Of a stretch of DNA of 64,000 nucleotides, positions 36,010 to 44,874 are shown in pieces. Position 1 is the first letter of the stretch. The number at the start of each line of letters is the position of its first letter. The notes beneath the pieces were generated by a model. That model saw only the letters and a list, made by a program, of their open reading frames with translations. It did not search any database and had not been told where the DNA came from. Both the position numbers and the translations under genes were made by a program. This DNA is from Streptomyces sp. CA-278952. GTDB taxonomy: Bacteria > Actinomycetota > Actinomycetes > Streptomycetales > Streptomycetaceae. The stretch spans positions 5,766,001 to 5,830,000 of the forward strand of contig NZ_CP112880.1 in NCBI RefSeq assembly GCF_028747205.1. Direction: 5' to 3'.

Positions 36010-37047
36010 TCACCCCGCCAGCGGGTTGAGGACCATCGGCTGGATCTTGCCGTCCAGCATCGCGCCCAGACCGAGCACCGAGCAGACGTCGGGACGCTCC
36101 GCGATGTGCACCGGCATCCCGGTCGCGTCGCGCAGCATCTGGTCGAGGCCCGGGAGCAGCGCGCTGCCGCCCACCATCATGATCCCCCGGTCCGCGAGGT
36201 CGGCCACCAGGTCCGGCGGGCAGTCGCGGAGCACCTTGCCCACCCCGTCGAGCACCGCGGTCAGCGGCGTGTGGATGGCCTGCCGTACGGCGGCGGTGTC
36301 GACCTGCACCGAGCGGGCCAGACCGGTCGCCACGTCGCGGCCGTGGATCTCGGTGAGGGCGGGGCCGGTCAGCTGGAGGCCGTTGCCGTGCAGCGCCAGC
36401 TGGAGCGGGCGCACGGACTGGCTCGGGAGCACCAGCTCATGGTGCTGGCGCAGATGCTGGATGATCGCCTCGTCGATCGCGTTGCCGCCCACCGGGAACC
36501 GGACGGCGGTCACGATCGAGCCGAGCGAGAGCACCGCGATCTGGGTGGTGGCGGCCCCGCACACCATGATCATGGTGGCGGTCGGCTGCTCGACCGGCAG
36601 CCCGCAGCCCACGGCCGCCGCGATCAGGGTGTCCACCAGCTCGACCCGGCGGGCGCCGAGCCCGACCAGGGTCTCCACCGTGGCGCGCTGGGCCAGCGGG
36701 TCGGCCTCGTGCGGGGTGCAGGCGGCGGCGCGCAGCCGGGGCTTGCGGCGCAGTTGGCGGCGGAGCTTGTCGCCCAGCAGATGGCGCAGCATCCGCTGGG
36801 CCATCTCGATGTCGACGACGGTGCCGCCGGAGACCGGGCGGGCCACCCGGATGTAGTCCGGGGTGCGGCCGGTCATCTGCTCGGCGAGCGCACCGACGGC
36901 GATGAGAGAGCCGGTACGGGTGTTGACGGCGGCGACGCTCGGTTCGTCGACGACGAGCCCGAGCCCCTTGACGTACACCCGGGTCCTCGCGGCCCCGAGA
37001 TCGACGGCGACGTGGCAACGCTGCAACTGCTCAAGGCTGACGGTCAC
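36010..37047 (-). CDS. mbl: MreB-like actin homologue (Mbl)
   Basis: The protein has 345 residues from GTG 37047 (a start at 37083 is possible). The actin fold is seen as CHVAVDLGAARTRVYVKGLG, ALAEQMTGRTPDYIRVARPV and VGGSALLPGLDQMLRDATGM. The second phosphate motif, usually DIGGGTT, is here MVCGAATTQIAVLSLGSI, so nucleotide binding is probably altered. In S. coelicolor, Mbl works with MreB in spore-wall assembly. It is transcribed toward the GAF-kinase gene, with about 49 bp between them. Confidence 0.88.
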   Translation of the reverse strand: MTVSLEQLQRCHVAVDLGAARTRVYVKGLGLVVDEPSVAAVNTRTGSLIAVGALAEQMTGRTPDYIRVARPVSGGTVVDIEMAQRMLRHLLGDKLRRQLRRKPRLRAAACTPHEADPLAQRATVETLVGLGARRVELVDTLIAAAVGCGLPVEQPTATMIMVCGAATTQIAVLSLGSIVTAVRFPVGGNAIDEAIIQHLRQHHELVLPSQSVRPLQLALHGNGLQLTGPALTEIHGRDVATGLARSVQVDTAAVRQAIHTPLTAVLDGVGKVLRDCPPDLVADLADRGIMMVGGSALLPGLDQMLRDATGMPVHIAERPDVCSVLGLGAMLDGKIQPMVLNPLAG

Positions 37048-37184
37048 GGCGATTCTCCCGAGCGCGCGGATGGAGGGGGGCACCGGCGGCAGCCGGTATC
37101 TCTCTTTGCAACTTTGGCGCTGTCCGGCCCGTCGCGCGCGTTGGGATGAGCCGGAAGGGGAGAAGGAGCTGACGGCTCCTCAGC

Positions 37185-37754
37185 TCAGCGGGCCGGAAGC
37201 AGCCGCTGGAAGAGGCCCCAGGTGAACTCCGCGACCCGCTGCCCGCCGGTGGCCGGGTCGGTGACGGCCAGCGACCACCGGGTCGGGGCGCTGCCCTCCA
37301 TCGGCCGGGCCGGGGGAAAGGCGCGGGCCGCCTCGTCCACGGTGCACGACCACGGGAGCAGCGCGTCCGGTGAGGTCAGCTCCGGTCCGGCCGCGCCCGG
37401 CGCCCGCACCAGCCACTCGTTCCACACGGCGCCGCCGGGCCCGGCCATCACCTCGAACCGCAGGTCGGGCCAGAGCGGCACCGGCCACAGCAGCGCCTCG
37501 CACTCCAGCTCCCCGACCCGGCGCGGCAGGATCGCCTCCGGTTCGCCGAGCACCGAGCGGTAGCGCCGCAGTGACCCCCGCCCCCGGGGCGCCCGGACCA
37601 TGGCCTGCCAGCGGCGGTTGGCCTCCCGCATGTCGGCGAGGGAGGCGCTCAGTTCGTGCCGGGCCTCCTCGACCAGATCGGGCTGGTGGTCGGCCATCCG
37701 GCGCAGCAGGACGAGCTGGAACTGGAGGGGGCCGAAGGGGGCGGGAGCGGTCAT
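37185..37754 (-). CDS. Conserved hypothetical protein
   Basis: The protein has 189 residues from ATG 37754, MTAPAPFGPLQFQLVLLRRM. The N-terminal part is helical (DLVEEARHELSASLADMREA then NRRWQAMVRA) and the C-terminal part rich in Trp and Pro strands (WLVRAPGAAGPELTSPDALL; FTWGLFQRLLPAR). No signal, no membrane segment and no known motif are seen. From memory, a similar gene flanks mbl in other streptomycetes. I do not know its role. Confidence 0.75.
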   Translation of the reverse strand: MTAPAPFGPLQFQLVLLRRMADHQPDLVEEARHELSASLADMREANRRWQAMVRAPRGRGSLRRYRSVLGEPEAILPRRVGELECEALLWPVPLWPDLRFEVMAGPGGAVWNEWLVRAPGAAGPELTSPDALLPWSCTVDEAARAFPPARPMEGSAPTRWSLAVTDPATGGQRVAEFTWGLFQRLLPAR

Positions 37755-37878
37755 GCCGCCCATCCTCCCGCGCCTCAGGCGTATCGGACCGGCCGTCACC
37801 GGAATCAGGGCTTCCTCACAAGATCCTCACCTGTGCGGCTTCCCTGGTTCTTCCGCGCACGCCTAACCTGCGGGCGCC

Positions 37879-38715
37879 ATGGATTACTGCCACCCGTGCC
37901 GACGGCATCTCAACGGAGCCCTGGCCTGCGCCGGGTGCGGTACGCCCGCCGAGGCACTGGGCCCCTACGCCGTGCCCGCGCCGGACGGGGCTGCCCCGGA
38001 CGTGCGTGGCGCGCCGGGCGGAGCCGCGCCGCCGGACGGGACGGGCGCGCCCGCCGACCCGGGAAGCCCCCGACGCGCCGCCCGCAGTGGCACCCGACGC
38101 GATGCACGGCTGGACGCCCGACGTGATGCCCGGCGCGGTGCCGACGCCCGGCCCGACGCACGCCCCGCGTCGCGGCGGCGGGCCCGCGGCGGTCATCGTC
38201 GGCGCGGCCGGACCCTCCTGCTCGGAGCCCTCGGGCTGCTCCTCGCGGCGGGCGCCCTGAGCCTCGCGGAACTGGCCGGGGAGCCCGGGCGGGACGACAC
38301 CGCCGCCGACTACGTACGTGAGTCGCCGTCCGGCCCGTCGGGCGCCGCGCCCGAGGAGCCGTCCGCCGACGAGCCCCGCGAACCCGGCCCGGTCGGCTCC
38401 CGGGCCGGGGCGACCAAGGGCCCCGCGGCGGACGCCTCACCGGCCGGCACGCGCCGTGGGAGCCCCTCACGGGCGCCGAGCCCCGAGGCATCCGCCACCG
38501 ACGGGCCCACCGCCTCCCGGGACCCCGACGACGCGGACCCGTCCGACGCGCCCGAGAGCCCGCCCGTCGATCCACCGGAACCGGACGATCCGCCGGAACC
38601 GGACGATCCGAGGGAGCCGACGACCACGCCCGCACCGCCGCCGCCCCCGGCGGAACCGACACCCGCCCCGACGCCGTCCCCGACCTGCACCCGCTTCCTG
38701 TGGTGGTGCTCGTAG
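37879..38715 (+). CDS. Zinc-ribbon membrane protein, SCO2400-like
   Basis: The protein has 278 residues. It starts MDYCHPCRRHLNGALACAGC, a four-Cys ribbon (CxxC...CxxC). An Arg/Pro-rich linker, one membrane helix (TLLLGALGLLLAAGALSLAE at about residues 112-131) and a long Pro/Asp/Glu/Thr-rich tail (PPEPDDPPEPDDPREP repeats) follow, ending in CTRFLWWCS with a Cys pair. The ribbon would be inside and the tail outside the cell. From memory, proteins with this head are named after SCO2400. Function is unknown. Confidence 0.8.
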   Translation: MDYCHPCRRHLNGALACAGCGTPAEALGPYAVPAPDGAAPDVRGAPGGAAPPDGTGAPADPGSPRRAARSGTRRDARLDARRDARRGADARPDARPASRRRARGGHRRRGRTLLLGALGLLLAAGALSLAELAGEPGRDDTAADYVRESPSGPSGAAPEEPSADEPREPGPVGSRAGATKGPAADASPAGTRRGSPSRAPSPEASATDGPTASRDPDDADPSDAPESPPVDPPEPDDPPEPDDPREPTTTPAPPPPPAEPTPAPTPSPTCTRFLWWCS

Positions 38716-38734
38716 GCGCGACGCGACGCGACGC

Positions 38735-39166
38735 CTACGGAGCGCCCTCCCCCAGCATCCGGCGCAGCAGGTCCCGCAGGGCCGTGCGCTCGGCGTCGGA
38801 GAGGCCCGCCAGCGGCTCCCGGGCGAAGTCCAGCGCGTCCCGCAGCTCACGGGCCGTGCGCCGGCCCTTCTCCGTCGCGGCGGCCAGCTTGATCCGCCGG
38901 TCGGCCGGATCGGGCCTGCGCTCGACCAGCTCCCGGGTCTCCAGCCGGTCGATGATCCCGGTGACGTTGGACGGCTCGCACTTCAGCCTGAGGGCGATCT
39001 TCCGCATCGGCAGGGGCTCCAGCGAGAGCAGCCCGAGCACCCGTGCCTGCGCCCCGGTGAGGGAGTGCTCGGCGGCGGCCCGGTCGTACTCCTCGTGGTA
39101 GCGGGCCACGACGGCGCCGATGAGCTCGACGACCTCGAGGGTCAGGGGGTCTGTGCGAGTGGCCAT
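38735..39166 (-). CDS. MarR-family regulator
   Basis: The protein has 143 residues. The winged helix is LTGAQARVLGLLSLEPLPMR, then KCEPSNVTGIIDRLETRELV and RRPDPADRRIKLAAATEKGR (the wing with conserved DxRR). It is divergent from a medium-chain reductase gene, with two TCATGAA operator copies between. MarR proteins usually lose DNA binding on contact with phenolics or oxidants, which fits control of the reductase. Confidence 0.93.
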   Translation of the reverse strand: MATRTDPLTLEVVELIGAVVARYHEEYDRAAAEHSLTGAQARVLGLLSLEPLPMRKIALRLKCEPSNVTGIIDRLETRELVERRPDPADRRIKLAAATEKGRRTARELRDALDFAREPLAGLSDAERTALRDLLRRMLGEGAP

Positions 39167-39188
39167 GGGCCTCAGCGTACCGATTTAC

Positions 39189-39234
39189 TTGACATCATGA
39201 AATATTCAGGAGCATGGTTGTTTCATGTCATGAA
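39189..39234 (+). promoter_or_regulatory. MarR-controlled promoter with two operator copies
   Basis: The -35 TTGACA (39189-39194), 18-bp spacer and -10 CATGGT (39213-39218) are flanked by TCATGAA at 39195-39201 and by the palindrome TTCATGTCATGAA at 39222-39234. The two TCATGAA copies are 33 bp apart, three helical turns, so two dimers would bind on one face. Confidence 0.65.
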
Positions 39235-39298
39235 GCTTTCCGCGCCATCGGGGGCGGAAGCACACCCCCTCGTATGACATTGAGGAGAACCCGAGCCC

Positions 39299-40318
39299 AT
39301 GTCTGCAGCACTTCCCACGTCCAGCCGTGAATGGCACCTCGTCGCCCGCCCGCACGGCTGGCCCGAGGCCGAGGACTTCGCGCTGCGCGAGGCCGAGGTC
39401 GCCGCTCCGGCCGAGGGCCGCGTCCTCGTCCGCAACAAGTACTTCTCGGTCGACCCGTACATGCGCGGCCGGATGAACGACGTGAAGTCCTACACCCCGC
39501 CCTTCAAGCTCGACCACCCGATGGACGGCGGCGCGGTCGGCGAGGTCATCGCCTCGAACGCCGAGGGCTTCGCCGTCGGCGACCACGTCCTGCACGGCCT
39601 CGGCTGGCGTGAGATCGCCGACGTGCCCGCGATCCACGCGGTCAAGGTCGACCCCGACCTCGCCCCGCTCTCCGCCTACCTCGGTGTGCTCGGCATGACC
39701 GGACTGACCGCCTACGCGGGCCTGTTCGACGTGGCCTCCTTCAAGGAGGGCGACGCGGTCTTCGTCTCCGGCGCGGCCGGCGCCGTCGGCAGCCAGGTCG
39801 GCCAGATGGCGAAGCTCAAGGGCGCCTCCCGGGTCATCGGCTCCGCCGGCTCCGACGAGAAGGTCAAGCTCCTCACCGAGGAGTACGGCTTCGACGCCGC
39901 GTTCAACTACAAGAACGGGCCCGTCCGCGACCAGCTCAGGGAAGCCGCCCCCGACGGCATCGACGTCTACTTCGACAACGTCGGCGGCGAGCACCTCGAA
40001 GCCGCGATCTCCTCGTTCAACGTGCACGGCCGCGCCACCATCTGCGGAATGATCGCCCAGTACAACGCGACCGAGCCGACCCCCGGCCCGAACAACATGG
40101 CGCTGATCATCGGCAAGCGGCTGCGCCTGACGGGCATGCTCGTCGGCGACCACGCCGACCTCCAGCCGGAGTTCGTCCGGGAGGTCGCCGGCTGGCTGGC
40201 CTCGGGCGAACTGAAGTACCGGGAGACGACGGTCGAGGGCATCGAGAAGGGTTACGACGCGTTCGTCGGGCTGCTGCGCGGTGAGAACACCGGAAAGATG
40301 ATCGTCTCCCTGGTCTGA
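39299..40318 (+). CDS. NADP-dependent medium-chain reductase (LTB4-dehydrogenase-like)
   Basis: The protein has 339 residues. It belongs to the zinc-free MDR group: NKYFSVDPYMRGRMNDVKSY, the active-site Tyr region GLTAYAGLFDVASFKEGDAV, the nucleotide fold VFVSGAAGAVGSQVGQMAKL and YFDNVGGEHLEAAISSFNVH. Such enzymes reduce alpha,beta-unsaturated ketones or aldehydes with NADPH. The divergent MarR gene and twin operators suggest induction by a reactive carbonyl or phenolic. The gene is followed by a 17-bp tandem repeat. Confidence 0.93.
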   Translation: MSAALPTSSREWHLVARPHGWPEAEDFALREAEVAAPAEGRVLVRNKYFSVDPYMRGRMNDVKSYTPPFKLDHPMDGGAVGEVIASNAEGFAVGDHVLHGLGWREIADVPAIHAVKVDPDLAPLSAYLGVLGMTGLTAYAGLFDVASFKEGDAVFVSGAAGAVGSQVGQMAKLKGASRVIGSAGSDEKVKLLTEEYGFDAAFNYKNGPVRDQLREAAPDGIDVYFDNVGGEHLEAAISSFNVHGRATICGMIAQYNATEPTPGPNNMALIIGKRLRLTGMLVGDHADLQPEFVREVAGWLASGELKYRETTVEGIEKGYDAFVGLLRGENTGKMIVSLV

Positions 40319-40320
40319 CC

Positions 40321-40388
40321 CGCCCCTCGGTCCGACCCGCCCCTCGGTCCGACCCGCCCCTCGGTCCGACCTGCCCCCCGGTCCGGGC
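40321..40388. repeat. 17-bp tandem repeat (four copies)
   Basis: The unit CGCCCCTCGGTCCGACC occurs three times exactly and once with changes, directly after the reductase stop. The intergenic position suggests a role only in transcript ending, if any. Confidence 0.88.
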
Positions 40389-40488
40389 CCGCTCCCTGCC
40401 GGTCGCGGTCACGCGTTAGGCTCGTCCGCAGGCCGTCGCGATCCGTGGGCGCGAGTCGCGGCGCACCAACAGGAGGAATCCTCACACC

Positions 40489-40917
40489 ATGACCATCCAG
40501 AAGATCGACGTCGCCTACACCGCCGTCGCCACCGCCGAGAACGGCCGCGACGGACGGGTCTCCTCCGACGACGGTCAGCTCGACGTCGTCGTCAACCCGC
40601 CGAAGGCCATGGGCGGCAGCGGCGCGGGCACCAACCCCGAGCAGCTCTTCGCGGCCGGCTACAGCGCCTGCTTCCAGGGCGCGCTGGGCGTCGTCGCCCG
40701 CCAGGAGAAGGCCGACATCTCCGGCTCGACCGTGACCGCCTCGGTCTCGATCGGCAAGACGGAGGCCGGCGGCTTCGGCCTGGAGGTCGCGATCAGCGCC
40801 TCCATCCCGAACGTCGACGCCGCCACCGCGCAGGCGCTCATCGAGAAGGCCCACCAGGTCTGCCCGTACTCGAACGCCACGCGCGGCAACATCAACGTCG
40901 CGCTCTCGGTCGCCTGA
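40489..40917 (+). CDS. ohr: Organic hydroperoxide resistance protein (Ohr/OsmC)
   Basis: The protein has 142 residues. The Ohr thiol pair is seen in GYSACFQGALGVVARQEK and VCPYSNATRGNINVALSVA, with the Glu of NPEQLFAAGY next to the active site. It reduces organic peroxides using lipoyl groups as electron donor and acts as a dimer. The ATG at 40489 follows AGGAGG. No OhrR is adjacent (the MarR at 38735 is tied to the reductase), but a MarR-type OhrR elsewhere could control it. A strong terminator follows at 41007. Confidence 0.93.
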   Translation: MTIQKIDVAYTAVATAENGRDGRVSSDDGQLDVVVNPPKAMGGSGAGTNPEQLFAAGYSACFQGALGVVARQEKADISGSTVTASVSIGKTEAGGFGLEVAISASIPNVDAATAQALIEKAHQVCPYSNATRGNINVALSVA

Positions 40918-41003
40918 CCACAGCGCCGCTGACCACGGAGTCGCTGACGACAGCGCCGCCGGCCACAGCGCCGCCGGCCACAGCGCCGCCGGCCACAGCG
41001 CCG
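40918..41003. repeat. 15-bp tandem repeats after ohr
   Basis: Three exact tandem copies of a 15-bp CACAGCGCCGCCGGC-type unit (with degenerate units before) fill the gap between the ohr stop and its terminator. Confidence 0.85.
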
Positions 41004-41006
41004 TAC

Positions 41007-41039
41007 GAGGACCGCACCCCGCCCCGGGGTGCGGTCCTC
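41007..41039 (+). terminator. Strong terminator after ohr
   Basis: This is a perfect 14-bp stem (GAGGACCGCACCCC and its complement) with a 5-base loop, followed by ACCGCTTTCCC. It is one of the best hairpins in the window. Confidence 0.85.
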
Positions 41040-41070
41040 ACCGCTTTCCCCCGCCAGTACGCTGACGCCC

Positions 41071-41886
41071 ATGAGCGATCTCGGGGCGGGTTTCGGCTAC
41101 TTGATGAAGGGGCAACGCTGGGTTGCCCAACACGGACGATGGTTCGGATTCGGGCTGCTGCCCGGACTCGTCACCCTCGTCATCTATGCCGGGGCCCTGA
41201 TCGGACTCGGCTACGGAGCCGACGACCTCGTCGGCTGGGCGACCCCGTTCGCCGACGACTGGTCCTCGCCCTGGCAGGGACTCCTGCGCACCGGGCTGAC
41301 CGCTTTTGTCTTCGTCTTCGGCCTGTTCCTCGCGGTCATCACCTTCACCGCCGTCACCCTCCTGGTCGGCCAGCCCTTCTACGAGTCGCTCTCCGAGGAG
41401 GTCGACCGCAGCGAGGGCGGTGACGTCCCCGAGTCCGGACTGCCGCTCTGGCGGGAACTGTGGATCTCCGCCCGCGACTCCGTGCGCGTCCTGCTGCGCG
41501 TCGCCCTGTACGGGATCGCCCTCTTCGCCTGCGGTTTCATCCCCGTCATCGGGCAGACCGTGGTCCCCGCGATCGGGTTCTGCGTCTCCGGCTACTTCCT
41601 GGCCGAGGAGCTGACCGCCGTCGCCCTCCAGCGCCGGGGCATGGTCCTCAAGGACCGCCTCGTCCTGCTGCGCGGCCGCCGGATGCTGGTGCTCGGCTTC
41701 GGCGTCCCGCTGACCCTGGCCTTCCTCGTCCCGGTCGTCGCGGTGTTCCTGATGCCGGGAGCCGTCGCCGGGGCCACCCTCCTCGCCCGCGACCTGGTGG
41801 ACCCGGAGGCGGCGTCGGACCCGGGCCCCGGGCCCGGCACCGCCGGCAGCGGTGACGCACCGGCCCCCCGGGCGTGGTCCGCGTGA
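41071..41886 (+). CDS. EI24-domain membrane protein
   Basis: The protein has 271 residues from ATG 41071, starting MSDLGAGFGYLMKGQRWVAQ. It has five to six hydrophobic segments (FGFGLLPGLVTLVIYAGALI; FVFVFGLFLAVITFTAVTLL; VALYGIALFACGFIPVIGQT) and the VGQPFYESLSEEV loop typical of EI24/CysZ-like proteins. The tail is Pro/Gly/Ala-rich. CysZ relatives carry sulfate, but most actinobacterial members have no proven substrate. Its end overlaps the LysE gene in a GTGA arrangement. Confidence 0.88.
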   Translation: MSDLGAGFGYLMKGQRWVAQHGRWFGFGLLPGLVTLVIYAGALIGLGYGADDLVGWATPFADDWSSPWQGLLRTGLTAFVFVFGLFLAVITFTAVTLLVGQPFYESLSEEVDRSEGGDVPESGLPLWRELWISARDSVRVLLRVALYGIALFACGFIPVIGQTVVPAIGFCVSGYFLAEELTAVALQRRGMVLKDRLVLLRGRRMLVLGFGVPLTLAFLVPVVAVFLMPGAVAGATLLARDLVDPEAASDPGPGPGTAGSGDAPAPRAWSA

Positions 41887-42491
41887 CCGAACTGCTGGCG
41901 GTCGCCGCCATCACCGTCCTCGCGGTCATCTCGCCGGGGGCCGACTTCGCCATGGTCGTGCGCAACAGCTATCTGTACGGGCGTACCACCGGCGTCCTCG
42001 CGGCCACCGGCGTCGCGGCGGGCGTCCTGGTCCACGTCACGTACACGATGCTCGGGGTCGGGCTGCTCATCGCCTCCTCGACCGTCCTGTTCACGGCGGT
42101 CAAGCTGGCGGGCGCCGCCTATCTGATCTACATCGGGGTGCGCACCTTCCTGGCCCGCGCCGACCTCGACGTCGACCTGACGGACCGGCCGGGGCTCTCC
42201 CCGTTCGGGGCGCTGCGCAGCGGCTTCCTGACCAACGCCCTCAACCCGAAGACGACCCTGTTCGTCGTCGCGACCTTCACCCAGGTCGTCGGGCCCGACA
42301 CCGCCCTGTGGCAGCAGGCGGGTTACGGCCTGTTCATGTCGGCCGCCCACCTCGGCTGGTTCGCCCTCGTCGCGCTCTTCTTCTCGCACTCCCGGCTGCG
42401 CGGTGCGATGCTGCGCCGCCAGAAGGCCCTCAACCGCTCGATCGGCTCGGTCCTGGTCGGCCTCGGCGTCACCCTGGGCCTGGCCCGCTGA
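41883..42491 (+). CDS. LysE/RhtB-family exporter
   Basis: The protein has 202 residues and six helices: LAVAAITVLAVISPGADFAM (signature SPGADF), GAAYLIYIGVRTFLARADLD and LTNALNPKTTLFVVATFTQV. These proteins export amino acids or small solutes. GTG 41883 overlaps the EI24 stop; GTG 41874 is also possible. It is co-transcribed with the EI24 gene. Confidence 0.9.
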   Translation: MTELLAVAAITVLAVISPGADFAMVVRNSYLYGRTTGVLAATGVAAGVLVHVTYTMLGVGLLIASSTVLFTAVKLAGAAYLIYIGVRTFLARADLDVDLTDRPGLSPFGALRSGFLTNALNPKTTLFVVATFTQVVGPDTALWQQAGYGLFMSAAHLGWFALVALFFSHSRLRGAMLRRQKALNRSIGSVLVGLGVTLGLAR

Positions 42492-42543
42492 GCGAGCGCA
42501 GGAGAAGGCTGGGCGGAGCGCCGAAGAAGGAGGGGACGAGGCC

Positions 42544-43560
42544 TCAGCGCACCGAGAACGCGTACTCGGTGCGCGAGACGAACTCCTCGCCCGGCCGGAG
42601 CACCGTGGAAGGGAACTCCGGCCGGTTCGGCGAGTCCGGGAAATGCTGGGTCTCCAGCGCGATCCCGGCACACGGCCCGAACGGCCGCCCGTCGAAGTGG
42701 TCGGCCGTGTACAGCTGGAGCCCCGGCTCGGTCGTCCGCACCGTCAACACCCGCCCGGACACCGCGTCGTACAGCTCGGCGGCGACCCTGTCCTCCGCCT
42801 CGGCCTCCTCCTTCAGCTCTTCCAGCACGAAGTTCTGGTCGTAGCCCGCGCCCACCGCCCGCATCCCCCGGAAGTCGAACCGGGTCCCGGCCACCGGCAG
42901 CAGCTCACCCGTCGGCACCGACGCCGCGTCCACCCGGGTCACGTGTTCCGCCGCGATCCGCAGCTGCTGCCCGAGCGCGCTCCCGCTGCCGGCGCCCGCC
43001 AGGTTCCAGTACAGATGGCTGGTCGGGTTCAGCACGGTCGGCGCATCGGTCACCGCCCGGTAGGCGAGCCGCAGCGCCCCGCCCGGCCCCAGGGTGTACG
43101 TCACCGAGAAGTCGAGCCGCCCCGGATACCCCTCGTCGCCGTCCGCCGAGACCAGGGACAGCCGCACCCCGTCCGGGACCGCCACCGCGTCCCACACCCG
43201 CTTGTCGAAGCCCCTGGCCCCGCCGTGCAGATGGGTCCCGCCCTCGTTGGGTGTCAGGCGGTGCGTGCGCCCGTCCAGGACGAACGAAGCGCCCCCGATC
43301 CGGTTCGCGTACCGCCCGACCACCGCGCCGAAGTAGGGGGCCGGGAACTCCTCGTAGCCCGCGACGTCCGGCAGCCCGAGCGCCACCGGGGCCCGCGAGC
43401 CGTCCCGGCCCGGCGCCCGGACCGACTGCACGATCGCGCCGTAGGTCAGGACCCGCACCCGGACCCCGTCCCGCTCCAGCGTCCACCGGCGGACCGGCGA
43501 CCCGTCCGCGAGAGCGCCGAAGTCTTCCGTGTACGTCTCCGTGCCCGTGCTGGTGGTCAT
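42544..43560 (-). CDS. galM: Aldose 1-epimerase (galactose mutarotase)
   Basis: The protein has 338 residues. Catalytic and binding residues are in GRYANRIGGASFVLDGRTHR, LTPNEGGTHLHGGARGFDKR, NPTSHLYWNLAGAGSGSALG (catalytic His) and ALETQHFPDSPNRPEFPSTV (catalytic Glu). It interconverts alpha and beta anomers of aldoses in the cytoplasm. The ATG at 43560 is preceded by an in-frame GTG at 43566. It follows an SGNH hydrolase gene by 11 bp on the same strand, so they may share a transcript. Confidence 0.93.
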   Translation of the reverse strand: MTTSTGTETYTEDFGALADGSPVRRWTLERDGVRVRVLTYGAIVQSVRAPGRDGSRAPVALGLPDVAGYEEFPAPYFGAVVGRYANRIGGASFVLDGRTHRLTPNEGGTHLHGGARGFDKRVWDAVAVPDGVRLSLVSADGDEGYPGRLDFSVTYTLGPGGALRLAYRAVTDAPTVLNPTSHLYWNLAGAGSGSALGQQLRIAAEHVTRVDAASVPTGELLPVAGTRFDFRGMRAVGAGYDQNFVLEELKEEAEAEDRVAAELYDAVSGRVLTVRTTEPGLQLYTADHFDGRPFGPCAGIALETQHFPDSPNRPEFPSTVLRPGEEFVSRTEYAFSVR

Positions 43561-43571
43561 GGTCACCGACC

Positions 43572-44504
43572 CTACGCGGGCGGCTCCGGGGCGGTGATGT
43601 TGCGGTAGGCGATCTCCGCCAGCCGGGCCTGGCCGTCGCGGCTCGGGTGGAACCAGTCCCACTTGCTCAGCTGCGTCCCGGTGAAGCGGAAGTCGAACAC
43701 CGCCCCGCCGTCGTACCGGCAGTACCGGTCCTTCGCGCACACGTCCCGCAGCACCCCGTTGTACGCGACCACCCGCTCCCGCACCGCGTCCCGCCGGGCC
43801 ACGGCCGCCGGGCCCAGATCGTCCGCGTCGGCCAGCATCGACTGACAGATCCCGAGCTGCCAGATCTTCTTGCCCAGCTCGTTCACCCGCCCCGTCGACC
43901 AGAGCCGCTTCAGGTCCGGCACGCTGGAGACGTACACCTGCGCCTTCGGGGCCCCGGCCCGCAACTGGCGCATCGACGCCTCGAACGACGCCCGGAAGTC
44001 CGCGACCGGCGTCATCAGCCGCACCGAGTCCCGGCACGCGTCGTTCGCGCCCGTCATCACCGTCACCAGCTCCGGCCGCTCCTTCGCCGCCAGCGCCATC
44101 TGCTCGGGCAGCTGCACCATCCGGGACCCCGACACCGCGTGGTTCCAGCTGCGGTCCGCCGCCCCGGACGGGCCGAGCAGCCGGACCGCGAGACTGCGCA
44201 CCGCGTCGTCCGACCCGGTCGCCCACGACACCTCGGGACAGTCGGCCAGCACCGAGCACGCGTCGAAGCCCCGGGTGATCGAGTCCCCGACCGCCGCGAC
44301 CGACCCGGGACGAGGGTTCCAGTCAGGGGTGGGGGAGGGGGACGGCGAGGCGCCGCGCGTGGCCGCCGGCGCGTTCCGCGACACGCCGCCCCCCGCTCCG
44401 TCGGAGCTGCACCCGGCCAACGCGGCGACGCCGACGCACGAGAGCGCCGTCAGCGCGGCGGCAGTGGTACGCATTCGTGGGCGTGTCGCACGCTCCGGCA
44501 TCAC
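43572..44504 (-). CDS. SGNH/GDSL hydrolase, lipoprotein
   Basis: The protein has 310 residues. The signal ALTALSCVGVAALAGC ends in the LAGC lipobox. The block I nucleophile is SVAAVGDSITRGFDAC, the Gly/Asn blocks NHAVSGSRMVQLPEQ and VTVMTGANDACRDS, and block V WDWFHPSRDGQARLAE with catalytic Asp and His. It would hydrolyse an ester outside the cell. Pairs of extra Cys (CSVLADC, CAKDRYC) suggest disulfides. ATG 44504 or 44474 (MRTTAAAL) may be the start. Confidence 0.9.
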   Translation of the reverse strand: MMPERATRPRMRTTAAALTALSCVGVAALAGCSSDGAGGGVSRNAPAATRGASPSPSPTPDWNPRPGSVAAVGDSITRGFDACSVLADCPEVSWATGSDDAVRSLAVRLLGPSGAADRSWNHAVSGSRMVQLPEQMALAAKERPELVTVMTGANDACRDSVRLMTPVADFRASFEASMRQLRAGAPKAQVYVSSVPDLKRLWSTGRVNELGKKIWQLGICQSMLADADDLGPAAVARRDAVRERVVAYNGVLRDVCAKDRYCRYDGGAVFDFRFTGTQLSKWDWFHPSRDGQARLAEIAYRNITAPEPPA

Positions 44505-44874
44505 TCGGATCCCCTCCGGTCAAGCAGTGGCCTATGCCTCTGGAAATACCCCCCGGCAAGCACGGGATCCCCAGGTCGGGGCTCTGCGCGCCCTGCTGGG
44601 TGAAAGCCGGCGAATCAGGGCCCGAGACCGACGGTACGTCACACGGACGGCCCCGGCGCACGGTAGCTTTTCCCCGTCGAACCAGTGGCGTCCCGCCCGC
44701 CCGCGCACACACGGGCGGCTCCGGTACATTGCGTCACGTCACATACTGTCCCTTTTCAGGAGATTAACTCCCGATGCTGTTTACTGATGACAACCTCGGG
44801 AACCGGCCGGAAAGAGGCGGTATGGGCGCGAGGCCGCTGGGGAAGGCGTACCTCGTCCCACACGGGAGGTTCCG
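44505..44874. other. 370-bp divergent intergenic region
   Basis: This must contain promoters for the SGNH hydrolase (leftward) and DUF3145 (rightward) genes. Apart from the ribosome site (GGGAGG) just before 44875, I see no clear palindrome, hairpin or small gene. Confidence 0.45.
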
